Made by a program: the position numbers and the translations under genes
Origin: Eubacterium sp.
GTDB lineage: Bacteria; Bacillota; Clostridia; Lachnospirales; Lachnospiraceae
DNA length: 64,000 nucleotides
Assembly: GCA_017477505.1 (NCBI GenBank)
Contig: JAFUVQ010000015.1
Location: 1-64,000, forward strand
Direction: 5' to 3'
Part shown: one piece after another, positions 37,211-44,699 of the stretch
Layout: each line of letters opens with the position of its first letter
How positions within the stretch are numbered: the first letter of the stretch is position 1
The notes under the pieces: generated by a model
What the model saw: the letters and a program-made list of their open reading frames with translations, nothing else
Told to the model about the DNA's origin: nothing
The model's database searches: none

Positions 37211-37384
37211 GAATGCATGGAGTTTAGCGAATAATAATATCCGCGCATAAATTACTGGAATGGAAAAACAAATATTGTCCGGATTATGGAATGCGGCAAT
37301 AAACCGAACTAATTTGCAAAAATACATTGAAAGTTCGGATTGGTTTAAATGAAAATGAGCCTGCAAAGATCGAGGTGAGACCAT

Positions 37385-39323
37385 ATGGCCAGAAAAGAAA
37401 CAAAAGACAAATTCATTAAACTGATGCAAAAACAGGAGAAGCGCCAAGCCAAAGAAAAGGAAATGCAGGCTGCTGCTCAGCCGGATTCTGCGCAGAAAAA
37501 TGACAGCAGCGTTGTTCTAGCCAAGAGTACAAAACTGGCTTTCTTCAAGCAGTACTACACATATCAGGCCTTTCTCGAGATTCATCCACAGAACAATCTT
37601 TCCATCGAACACTGTTTATTCCAAGACCATTCTTTACATCATGCGCTGGTTCCGCAACCGCCTTGGTGACGAGATATTTGAGCGTTACCCGGATGTGACT
37701 TTCCTAAGAGATGATTACCCTCGTCCGGAGGACTATCTACATTTTCAAAAAGAAAAAATGAAGAATATATATGGTTTCAGCTTCATCGATTTCGAAGCTG
37801 CATATATGAGTGAAAATGATGCGTGGCTGGTCCGCCTCACTGAGCCTGATAATGGAAATGAAAAGCTCGACGTTCATGGACGTAACTTTACTACCGAACT
37901 CTTTGTGTATAAACTGGATGCTTCAGTTGCGCTCGGAATCCGCGAGTCGTGCAGGGAGCCGGAAGCAAATACCATAGATGCAGCGGACTACAGGCCGGGA
38001 TTCGTCAGAGATATGTTTTATGATGAAGACCTTCTTATAACTGAGTTTGGGATTGACAAAAAGTATTCATTTTCATCTAAACCGATAATTCTGAATGGCA
38101 AGTCCGGCGAGGCCTGCGAAGAGATATACCGTGATCTGATCGCGTCAAGTTATCGGCAGCAGCCGATACTCTTCATTCCCGGCGAATACTATAAAGACAA
38201 CGCCGAAGAGGTGGATAAGAAGACTAAGAGTCTACTGGGCTTTGCCCACGTGGTTGTCTGGGAGGGCAGCGCGGCAAAACTCTTCGGACAGATTATGGAA
38301 AATGATGATCTTCTTGATGTGGCAAATGAAGGGCAGCTGGTTTTCTACAGAACCTCAAATCATCAGGAATATCCATCAGATTATTATGAATCGGACATCG
38401 ATAACCTTCTCGATGATATCAAAACTCTGGCGCAGAAGGATCCCTGCAGGAAGCATGTGGACTTCAAAGATTTTGCCTTCAAGCCTTCATGGTGGGAACT
38501 TAATAAGCCTGATAAACGTGATGAGATAAAGGCAGACATCAAAGAACTGTCAAATGTATATGAGAAGAAACTGTCTGATCTGAAGATACAATTCGAGGAT
38601 TTAGGACGGGACAATGATATCCTCCAGCGTCGGCTCGACAAGCTGGAATCCGAGAACAAAAAGCTCGATAAGGAAAATGCCAAAACATTCAGTGACATTT
38701 GCAGATACAAGGATGAAAATGAACGGTTTTATGCTGAGATAGAGGAACTAAAGAACAAACTCCGGAAGAACGAAGCTGAAAAGCTACAGGAAGAAATCAT
38801 CCATCGGGGAATCATAGATTCCGAAAAGGAAAGATATAAGCCGATTATTAACCTTCCTTCGGTAACAAAGGATATTAAGGATAATCTTCTGGCATGGGTT
38901 GAGAAGTATTACTCGGACACCATAGAGATTCATCCGAAAGCAGTCAGGTCGCTTAAAGATGACAATAGAAATATAGATTGGCACCGTCTCTGCATGATGA
39001 TACATTACCTGTCCGGTTACACCATATACAGAAATGGAGGCGGCGCTGCCATCAATCTTTCAGCTGCCCGCGAATACGATCCGGAAGAATCCGGTTACAC
39101 CGTTGAGCCTGTAAGCAGCGGCCACGGCTCCACCGAACTTTTCAAGGACAAATACACCATAACCGTAAACGGCAAAGACGTGATAATGGACATGCACATC
39201 AAGTACGGCAAAGGCCTCGATGCCAACATGATCAGAGTATACTTCTACTACGACCCCGACGCCGGCAAAACCATAATCGGCTACATGCCCGGCCACCTCC
39301 CCACCCGCGCCGACACCCATTAA
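37385..39323 (+). pseudogene. Frameshifted coiled-coil protein of unknown function
   Basis: Two overlapping frames belong to one gene. The first (37385-37669) starts MARKETKDKF and leaves frame around 37590-37640. The second frame, read back before its first ATG (37641), continues as VYSKTILYIMRWFRNRLGD, a sensible protein. Together about 645 residues. A middle coiled coil (about 38520-38800) precedes a C-terminal domain with WHRLCMMIHYLSGYT, HIKYGKGLDAN and IGYMPGHLPTR. The C-terminal motif order (polar HxK, then RIYFYYD-like strand and G..HL) recalls small toxin/RNase-like domains at the ends of putative defence proteins, an unproven similarity. One indel or a sequencing error would break it. 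Confidence 0.55.
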
Positions 39324-39325
39324 AT

Positions 39326-39418
39326 GGGACACGGGGCAGTCCCCGTGTCCCAAAATGAAACTGCGCCTCACGGCGCAGCATTGAATAAAAGAGCGAGTTA
39401 TACGAGCGTATAATTCGC
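39326..39418. repeat. Palindromic repeat element, copy 2
   Basis: Matches copy 1 (36989-37073) from GTCCCCGTGTCCC through TAATTCGC with a handful of substitutions and indels. Here the left half of the GGGACACGGGG/CCCCGTGTCCC palindrome (39326-39351) is also present. GGGACACGGGG palindromes are known as REP-type elements linked to RAYT transposases in several bacterial groups, which is background knowledge, not shown here. Confidence 0.8.
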
Positions 39419-39464
39419 AAAGACAAACAAAGCTCTTTACGACAAGATAAGGAGGAATAAAGAT

Positions 39465-39662
39465 ATGTGTCAGGCATTAATGGAAATAATGAGCGAAGAA
39501 GTAAAAGAAAGAGAAGATGCGGCTGCAATTGCAGCTACTGATGCTACACAGAGATCGGATTTAAGAAATCTCATGGAAGCATTAAACTATACCGCAGAGC
39601 AGGCTATGGATATTTTAAAGATTCCACAGGAAAAACGAGAGAGTCTATTAGCCAATCTCTAA
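39465..39662 (+). CDS. Small helical protein (Rpn-nuclease-tail-like)
   Basis: 65-aa protein with RBS AGGAGG upstream: MCQALMEIMSEEVKERE then ALNYTAEQAMDILKIP. This resembles the C-terminal tail of Rpn/PD-(D/E)XK transposase-like nucleases, which occurs as a separate small gene in Clostridia. Whether it is functional alone is unknown. Confidence 0.6.
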   Translation: MCQALMEIMSEEVKEREDAAAIAATDATQRSDLRNLMEALNYTAEQAMDILKIPQEKRESLLANL

Positions 39663-39669
39663 CCTTCCA

Positions 39670-39838
39670 TCTCTTTATTCTTCATCACAAATATGATAAA
39701 ATATACCCGTTACTATCTGAAGAAAACCAGGGGGCAATGGGTGACTGAAGATGAGGGGTAAGAGACAGCAAAAGCATAATAGTAACGGCATGTGATAATA
39801 CAGAGCAGACAGGAAATGACGACCTGTCTGCTCTTTGT
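39670..39838 (+). ncRNA. Candidate small transcript ending in a strong terminator
   Basis: A perfect 12-bp stem (AGAGCAGACAGG / CCTGTCTGCTCT, 39802-39834) followed by TTTGTG ends the unit. A TATGAT/TAAAAT-like -10 lies at about 39694-39703. Between them is a G-rich stretch (CCAGGGGGCAATGGG) and only a 14-codon reading frame. Could be a small RNA or just the terminator of the 65-aa gene. No known RNA family recognised. Confidence 0.35.
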
Positions 39839-40066
39839 GGTTTCTAACGGAATTGAAATGAAATCCATAAATATTCGATAGTGCAGAACAATTCAGTATA
39901 ATCTATCCTAGAAAGAACCTAAGGTAGAGGCAAGCTATTCTTTGGGGATGGAGAAGAGTCAGGGGATTAGTGATAGAGGTGTTTTTGTATAAGATATTAT
40001 GATAAACAACCATAAAAGTGAAAGAAAAATAGATATTACTTTGGAATGAATAGTAGGGGGATTGAA
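39839..40066. other. AT-rich intergenic stretch
   Basis: No gene or strong hairpin seen. A TATAAT-like sequence occurs near 39897-39902 and an AGGGGGA ribosome site (40054-40060) precedes the GIY-YIG gene. Confidence 0.4.
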
Positions 40067-40852
40067 ATGAATTTAGATCAATTATTGTCGCTTGAGGGGA
40101 TAAAGGACTATAACATCTTCTGGTTTGGTACAGATATTGCTGATAGTTATATGAATGATGATGGTCCAATTGTTGATACATTGGAATTATCAAAATCAAG
40201 ACCAAGGTCAGAAGATACTATCTATGTCATTATGTCCGGAATTAATAAGTATAAATGCAGGTATCGCTTTGCAGCTAAAATGATCAAGACAGAAAGTGAA
40301 AAGACTTTTCGCTGGGAACGTGTTCCCATAAAGTTGGATGAATATGCCGGCAGAATGATTTTTTACCGTGAGAGAGGTTTCTCGTTTTATAATAATGATG
40401 TTACAGGCCCAGATTTTATTGTTGAAGAGATTTGGGGGAAGAAAGAAGATAGAACAGTTGTTCCTTTCAATAACTATGATGAAGTAGAATTATCATTTAA
40501 AGAGCTTCGCGAAATGATTGATGGTCATTATTATGATTATTATAATGCACTCTCTGTTGTAAAAGGCATTTATATGATCATTGATGGTAATACCGGAAAG
40601 CTCTATATTGGAAGTGCTTACGGTGGTGATGGAATCTGGGGTAGATGGTCCTCATATGCTGATACATGTCATGGTGGTAATTATGAGCTTCAGAAGCTTT
40701 ATGACGAAAATGGTGAAGAATACTTTTATAAGTTCAAGTACATTATCTTGCAGATTCTTCCGATGAGGATGTCAGATAAAGAAGTGATAGAGATGGAGTC
40801 CAAGTACAAAAACAGATATCTTACAAGAGAGTTTGGACTTAATGATAATTAA
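40067..40852 (+). CDS. GIY-YIG nuclease-domain protein
   Basis: 261-aa protein; the start at 40067 follows AGGGGGATTGAA. An N-terminal domain of about 160 residues (FWFGTDIADSY..., RFAAKM...) is of unknown fold. The C-terminal GIY-YIG domain starts at G167-I168-Y169 (KGIYMIID then KLYIGSA) with an Arg in WGRWSSYA and later Glu residues as expected for metal binding. Catalysis as a DNA nuclease is inferred. It sits in a debris-rich accessory zone, so a mobile-element or defence role is possible. Confidence 0.72.
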   Translation: MNLDQLLSLEGIKDYNIFWFGTDIADSYMNDDGPIVDTLELSKSRPRSEDTIYVIMSGINKYKCRYRFAAKMIKTESEKTFRWERVPIKLDEYAGRMIFYRERGFSFYNNDVTGPDFIVEEIWGKKEDRTVVPFNNYDEVELSFKELREMIDGHYYDYYNALSVVKGIYMIIDGNTGKLYIGSAYGGDGIWGRWSSYADTCHGGNYELQKLYDENGEEYFYKFKYIILQILPMRMSDKEVIEMESKYKNRYLTREFGLNDN

Positions 40853-40861
40853 TCTGGAGAT

Positions 40862-41836
40862 ATGAGTATGTCACATTTATACATATCAAAATTTCAGTCA
40901 GAAGAAGGAAAAGATCTTTATGGGTTATTCTATGATGACGCTTATGGAAAGAAATGTCCTTATAATGAGAACTGGAAGCATGTTGCATTTGCTACAGATA
41001 AAGAGGCGAATGAAAAGCTCAAGCTGATTGAAGATGAACGAAAAAGAGAAGATGAAGCAGAACCATTTTCGGATGAAGATGCAAGAAAGTTTGCTGAAAA
41101 CTATAAGTGGAAGTTTGCAACTACATATGCAAAAACAGCTCCTCATGAATATTTGGTAAAGTTATGGCTGCCTGATGAAGATCAAATATTTTACGAAAGA
41201 TTTGTAGCATCAATGAAGAAGAACTCAGTTGTAGGATATTTCTATGGACATGAAAACAAATACTTTATTCTTGGAAATTACTATTATTGGTTCATGGGGC
41301 AGCATGATAACATGGCAGTAGATCTGATCAATAGGACTACGGTTGATAATCTCGAATATCGCGATGGCGCATATTATTATAAGGGTAAACATGAAGAAAA
41401 GACTTATGAAGTACTTAGAGCTGAGGAAGAGTGGCAGCGTGCCGGTGCATACTCGGTTCGAGTTCAGGGAATGAACAGGCAGTATCATATTCCACTTAGA
41501 GAAGAGTTTGATGAGCATGACTGTGATGGCACTAAGTATATTGTATTGCTTGATGATGGATATCCGGTGGCGACATGTAGATTTTATAAGATTAGCGATA
41601 AGGTAGTGATATTAGGAAGATTAGTTGTTCTTCCGGAGTATCGTGGAAGAGGTCTGGGAGTAAAAGTTCTAGAAGAAGCTGAAGCTTGGATCAAGGAATT
41701 GGACTATAGTGAGATTAAGATTGACAGCAGGGTGAATGCCAAGGGGTTCTATGAGAAAGCTGGATTTAATCAGATTGATGATACAGTGATAAAGAGCGGA
41801 GATTTTGACTGTATTAAGATGCATAAGATTATTTAG
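40862..41836 (+). CDS. Protein with C-terminal GNAT acetyltransferase domain
   Basis: 324-aa protein. An N-terminal half of uncertain fold includes KWKFATTYAKTAPHEYLVK and FILGNYYYWFMG, seen in other uncharacterised accessory proteins. The C-terminal GNAT domain (about 235-324) has the acetyl-CoA loop LPEYRGRGLGVKVLEEAE and ends FYEKAGFNQ. It starts nine bases after the GIY-YIG gene, so the two may be co-transcribed. Acetyl acceptor unknown. Confidence 0.72.
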   Translation: MSMSHLYISKFQSEEGKDLYGLFYDDAYGKKCPYNENWKHVAFATDKEANEKLKLIEDERKREDEAEPFSDEDARKFAENYKWKFATTYAKTAPHEYLVKLWLPDEDQIFYERFVASMKKNSVVGYFYGHENKYFILGNYYYWFMGQHDNMAVDLINRTTVDNLEYRDGAYYYKGKHEEKTYEVLRAEEEWQRAGAYSVRVQGMNRQYHIPLREEFDEHDCDGTKYIVLLDDGYPVATCRFYKISDKVVILGRLVVLPEYRGRGLGVKVLEEAEAWIKELDYSEIKIDSRVNAKGFYEKAGFNQIDDTVIKSGDFDCIKMHKII

Positions 41837-41879
41837 AAAATACGTAAGAAATCATTTGTTTTGATTATGGGAGAATGAA

Positions 41880-42239
41880 ATGGGTACAAGAGCAGATAAA
41901 GCAGTGAATAATCATAAGAGTTTTCATACATGTTCCGGATCGGTTCTGGAAGCATTTGCGGATGTAATAGGAATAAGTGAGGCAGAGGCTAAGTCTATAT
42001 CCATGCCATTTGCAGGTGGCAGAATGGGTAAGTGCGGCGCAGTGCTTTCTGCTGAATATGTCCTGGAACAGAAATACGGAGCCGAGGCTGCAAAAAAGAT
42101 TGAAGAATTTGAAGAGAGATTCAAGGCTGCTGATAAGGGTTCAGTGATGTGTTCGGACTTAAGAGGTAAAGTACCAGGTTCCTGCAGAGCTTGTGTTACT
42201 GATGCAGCAAAGATACTTGAGGATATGATAGAGGGATAA
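41880..42239 (+). CDS. C-GCAxxG-C-C family protein
   Basis: 119-aa protein with conserved cysteines in the family order: C18 (HTCSGSVLEAF), KCGAVLSA, a single Cys in VMCSDL, then CRACV. The first motif is CSGSV where C-GCA-type is usual. Proteins of this family are thought to bind a metal or Fe-S cofactor. RBS GGGAG upstream. Followed by another Cys-containing small gene five bases later. Confidence 0.75.
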   Translation: MGTRADKAVNNHKSFHTCSGSVLEAFADVIGISEAEAKSISMPFAGGRMGKCGAVLSAEYVLEQKYGAEAAKKIEEFEERFKAADKGSVMCSDLRGKVPGSCRACVTDAAKILEDMIEG

Positions 42240-42244
42240 ATAAG

Positions 42245-42472
42245 ATGAGTATTCTTATAAAAGATACAACAAGGGAAGAACGAGAAAGAATAGTGGCTGA
42301 GTCTATCGGCAATGTCAATGGTTCTTGTGATGGATGTATGTCAGGGCTGGCTGATATGTATCAGGATTATATAGATGGTAAGAAAGAAATCCGCGAGATA
42401 AATATGGAGTTCAAGGCTCATTATGAATCTGGTGTTGAAGGCCCTGAGAAGGCGGATTGTGGATATAAGTAA
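42245..42472 (+). CDS. Small Cys-containing hypothetical protein
   Basis: 75-aa protein with CDGC (residues 28-31) and a C-terminal Cys. It directly follows the C-GCAxxG-C-C gene (five-base gap) and is probably its partner. Helical, acidic. Function unknown. Confidence 0.6.
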   Translation: MSILIKDTTREERERIVAESIGNVNGSCDGCMSGLADMYQDYIDGKKEIREINMEFKAHYESGVEGPEKADCGYK

Positions 42473-42820
42473 TATGGAAATAGCAACGATTACATTTCGG
42501 CTTCATTAGGGATTGAAAAGTATCCTAAAGTCTAGAAAATGTTTTTTGATGATTATATTTTAACCCACAAGGTTACTTGCATATATCCAGATAAAGTGTT
42601 AGATTATGAGAGACGAAGGAAATAAGGAACCTTCACAGAATATATTATGAAAGGTAAGAAAGACAATGTACGCTCTTAGAAACATACAATTTAATAAGAT
42701 GCAGAAAAACGTTCAGTTCTTTAATAATAAGAAATCTGGACTAGTTTTGATGTCCTTATTAGAAAGTATGTGTAGAGAAAAGATTGTCTGATATAAAGCA
42801 GATATATTATTGTATGCACA
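42473..42820. other. Gap before the tRNA cluster
   Basis: No gene seen in either strand. It holds AT-rich sequence with a possible weak promoter (TTGTCT 42784-42789, TATTAT 42805-42810, spacer 15) before a terminator-like hairpin. Confidence 0.4.
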
Positions 42821-42850
42821 CCGCTTGTCTAATAAGGCAAGCGGTTATTT
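42821..42850 (+). terminator. Terminator-like hairpin just upstream of the tRNA cluster
   Basis: CCGCTTG / CAAGCGG stem with about ten-base loop followed by TTATTTTTA. It lies between a possible promoter and the first tRNA gene. Confidence 0.6.
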
Positions 42851-42860
42851 TTATGCTTTT

Positions 42861-42933
42861 GGGAAGGTAGCTCCAATGGTAGAGCGATGGGTTGAAGCTC
42901 CATGCGGTACAGGTTCGAATCCTGTTCTTCCCA
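42861..42933 (+). tRNA. tRNA-Phe (GAA), atypical anticodon loop
   Basis: 73-nt cloverleaf: acceptor GGGAAGG/TCTTCCC, D stem GCTC/GAGC, anticodon stem ATGGG/TCCAT, loop TTGAAGC, T arm ACAGG-TTCGAAT-CCTGT. Anticodon GAA reads Phe codons. Position 37 is G and 38 is C; tRNA-Phe normally has A37, so identity is less certain. No encoded CCA. Confidence 0.7.
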
Positions 42934-42935
42934 CT

Positions 42936-43006
42936 TGGCAGTTCGTCTAATGGTAAGACTCGGGACTTTGATTCCTGAAATACGGGTTCAATTCCCGTAC
43001 TGCTAG
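42936..43006 (+). tRNA. tRNA-Gln (TTG)
   Basis: 71-nt cloverleaf: acceptor TGGCAGT/ACTGCTA with the U1-A72 pair typical of Gln, anticodon stem CGGGA/TCCTG, loop CTTTGAT, T arm ACGGG/CCCGT, discriminator G. Starts two bases after the previous tRNA. Confidence 0.9.
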
Positions 43007-43009
43007 TAT

Positions 43010-43080
43010 AGCCGATTGGTGTAATGGTAACACTTCTGATTCTGACTCAGAGGTTCTTGGTTCGAATCCAAGGTCGGCTG
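43010..43080 (+). tRNA. tRNA-Gln (CTG)
   Basis: 71-nt cloverleaf: acceptor AGCCGAT/GTCGGCT, D stem GTGT/ACAC, anticodon stem TCTGA/TCAGA, loop TTCTGAC, T arm CTTGG/CCAAG, discriminator G. Confidence 0.88.
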
Positions 43081-43086
43081 CTTCTT

Positions 43087-43160
43087 AGGAAAGTAGCTCA
43101 GATGGTGAGAGCGGCGGCCTTATAAGCCGTGTGTCGGGAGTTCGAGTCTCCCCTTTCCTA
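43087..43160 (+). tRNA. tRNA-Ile (TAT)
   Basis: 74-nt cloverleaf: acceptor AGGAAAG/CTTTCCT, D stem GCTC/GAGC, anticodon stem GCGGC/GCCGT, loop CTTATAA giving UAU, T arm GGGAG/CTCCC, discriminator A. Reads AUA directly. Most bacteria instead decode AUA with a lysidine-modified tRNA-Ile(CAT), so this is uncommon. Confidence 0.85.
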
Positions 43161-43167
43161 TAAATAT

Positions 43168-43240
43168 TGCAGAGTAGCTCAGTTGGCAGAGCAATCCCTT
43201 CATACGGGAGAGGTCATGAGTTCAAATCTCATTTCTGCAA
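43168..43240 (+). tRNA. tRNA-Met (CAT) or Ile2 (CAT)
   Basis: 73-nt cloverleaf: acceptor TGCAGAG/TTCTGCA, D stem GCTC/GAGC, loop TTCATAC, T arm ATGAG/CTCAT, discriminator A. The outer anticodon pair (27-43) is an A-G mismatch. Elongator Met and lysidine-type Ile cannot be separated by eye. Not the initiator: position 1-72 pairs. Confidence 0.8.
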
Positions 43241-43245
43241 CATAA

Positions 43246-43318
43246 GGGTGTGTAGCTTAGTTGGCAGAGCAACGGGCCTTTAACCCGTAGGTCGAGAGTT
43301 CAAGTCTCTCCACACTCA
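43246..43318 (+). tRNA. tRNA-Lys (TTT) with C33
   Basis: 73-nt cloverleaf: acceptor GGGTGTG/CACACTC, anticodon stem ACGGG/CCCGT, loop CCTTTAA. If the loop is seven bases, the anticodon is TTT (Lys) and position 33 is C instead of the near-universal T. T arm GAGAG/CTCTC, discriminator A. Confidence 0.7.
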
Positions 43319-43322
43319 ATAT

Positions 43323-43394
43323 ATCCGTGTAGAACAATGGTAGTTCGGCTCCCTGTTAAGGAGAAGGTTGTAGGTTCGAGTCCTACCACGGGTG
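43323..43394 (+). tRNA. tRNA-Asn (GTT)
   Basis: 72-nt cloverleaf: acceptor ATCCGTG/CACGGGT, D stem GAAC/GTTC, anticodon stem GCTCC/GGAGA (outer G-A mismatch), loop CTGTTAA, T arm GTAGG/CCTAC, discriminator G. Confidence 0.87.
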
Positions 43395-43399
43395 CATCT

Positions 43400-43472
43400 G
43401 GATGTATAGCTTAGTTGGTAGAGCAGGAAACTCTTAATTTCAAGGTCGGGAGTTCGAGTCTCCCTACATCCA
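43400..43472 (+). tRNA. tRNA-Lys (CTT)
   Basis: 73-nt cloverleaf: acceptor GGATGTA/TACATCC, D stem GCTT/GAGC, anticodon stem GGAAA/TTTCA (outer G-A mismatch), loop CTCTTAA, T arm GGGAG/CTCCC, discriminator A. Last of the eight; no encoded CCA. Confidence 0.85.
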
Positions 43473-43505
43473 TTCAGTCTAGAAGGAAGGAGGTAAAACG
43501 GAAAA

Positions 43506-43736
43506 ATGGTAGAGTATCCGGTTATTGATCTGCACAGCACTGGTGCTAGGATCAATGAGCTAAGACGTGAAAGAGGAATTACGGTGGACGAATTGCGTAT
43601 TTATCTTGGAATGAACAACCCAAACTCAATCTATAAGTGGTTCAGGGGAGAAGTTCTTCCAACACTTGAGAACATGTACGCTCTGTCTGTAATCCTCGAA
43701 GTACCTATTGATGAGATTATTGGGAGGACAGCATAG
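43506..43736 (+). CDS. XRE-type HTH regulator
   Basis: 76-aa protein consisting of one Cro/CI-type helix-turn-helix (INELRRERGITVDELRIYLG, recognition helix near NNPNSIYKWFRG). RBS AAGGAGG ten bases upstream. It sits 34 bases after the tRNA cluster and ends before a strong terminator. Regulated genes unknown; tRNA-cluster-linked small regulators often belong to mobile islands. Confidence 0.82.
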   Translation: MVEYPVIDLHSTGARINELRRERGITVDELRIYLGMNNPNSIYKWFRGEVLPTLENMYALSVILEVPIDEIIGRTA

Positions 43737-43769
43737 TGGACAATATGATACAGAATGAACAGAAAGAAT

Positions 43770-43812
43770 AACACGCTAAATCTCGTTATAATATTGAGAT
43801 TTAGCGTGTTTT
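43770..43812. terminator. Bidirectional terminator
   Basis: Perfect 15-bp stem (AACACGCTAAATCTC and its complement) with an eleven-base loop and flanking A/T runs, serving the regulator and the convergent thpR gene. Confidence 0.88.
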
Positions 43813-43815
43813 GTT

Positions 43816-44313
43816 TTATGCACTTCCAAGTTCGGTATAGATCATTCCATGTTTTCCTCTGTCAGAACGGTAGAGAGTTATCTTATTAACCGTCATAGAC
43901 TTATGAGGTATTGATATCCCAGGCATTCCTTTATGACATACAGCTTTTCGAATAAGTGTAATGTGCGGAGAGAATTTCTTCTTATCGTATGGAATTCCTG
44001 CATCGGAAAGATAATGGCGGAGTGATCTGACTACAGCTCTTAGTTCTTCTGAATTATCAAGACCGGCCCACCATAAGTCTCCGAAGTTTCCAAATCCTTT
44101 AAGTGAGATGTTGAATGGCTTAAAACTTACATTCTCCATCGCCTGAAGTACATGATCAGGATCTGGATAATCACCAATAAATGCAAGAGTAATGTGAGTA
44201 TTATCTATAGCAGTATAGTTACCGGTAACACCGGCTTTTTTCATATTGACTTGTATTTCCATGAGGGCATTCTTGATATTTGGTTCTAGTTCTATTGCTA
44301 TAAATAATCTCAT
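43816..44313 (-). CDS. thpR: RNA 2',3'-cyclic phosphodiesterase (2H family)
   Basis: 165-aa 2H phosphoesterase that opens 2',3'-cyclic phosphate ends of RNA. The two catalytic H-x-T motifs are present: HITLAFIG (about residues 40-47) and HITLIRKA (about 128-135). The N-terminal MRLFIAIEL is typical. Its physical place beside a tRNA cluster is suggestive of RNA repair but may be coincidence. Confidence 0.88.
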   Translation of the reverse strand: MRLFIAIELEPNIKNALMEIQVNMKKAGVTGNYTAIDNTHITLAFIGDYPDPDHVLQAMENVSFKPFNISLKGFGNFGDLWWAGLDNSEELRAVVRSLRHYLSDAGIPYDKKKFSPHITLIRKAVCHKGMPGISIPHKSMTVNKITLYRSDRGKHGMIYTELGSA

Positions 44314-44414
44314 AATAATGGTTCCTGTTTGATGATGTAATCTCGAAGATATATTGGCTGCTGCAGGTTTTTAAATATTGCACCTGTCCCTTTTATAATA
44401 TACTTAAACTGTGG

Positions 44415-44420
44415 TATAAT
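44415..44420 (+). promoter_or_regulatory. -10 box of a possible promoter
   Basis: A good TATAAT (44415-44420) with a weak TTTATA (44392-44397) 17 bases upstream. It would have driven the gene of which the WYL fragment at 44516 is a remnant. It also might serve hsdM at a distance. Confidence 0.35.
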
Positions 44421-44515
44421 GTTTCATGGTTTCTATTGTATATATATGGGGATAATGTGCAATAGTTATGATGGGTAAAAAACAAAAATTATAATTATTA
44501 TATTTGCCTAAAATA

Positions 44516-44644
44516 ATGCAAGAGCAGACAGATGATACACATATGCTTACTATGCCTCAGATTATTGTAGAACTTACAAAGTATGACATTGAAGTGCAAC
44601 GTAAAAGTATAAGTGACATTCTGGCTGCTCTTCAGTGTTTATAG
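44516..44644 (+). pseudogene. N-terminal remnant of a WYL-domain regulator
   Basis: MQEQTDDTHMLTMPQI then LTKYDIEVQRKSISDI, stop at 44642-44644, 42 codons. This matches the start of WYL-domain transcription factors (TDDxHxLTMxxI...YGIxxxRKSIYxDI), which often regulate defence islands. The remainder of the gene is missing. It lies just before hsdM and may be a former regulator of the restriction locus. Confidence 0.6.
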
Positions 44645-44699
44645 AAGCCTATAGATAATACATTTATAAAGAAATAAATTGAAAGTGAGGATATTTATA

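Noticed and set aside
37260..37352. 30-codon frame MEKQILSGLW... upstream of the coiled-coil gene
   Set aside because: No ribosome site or recognisable family; kept out of the features as chance.
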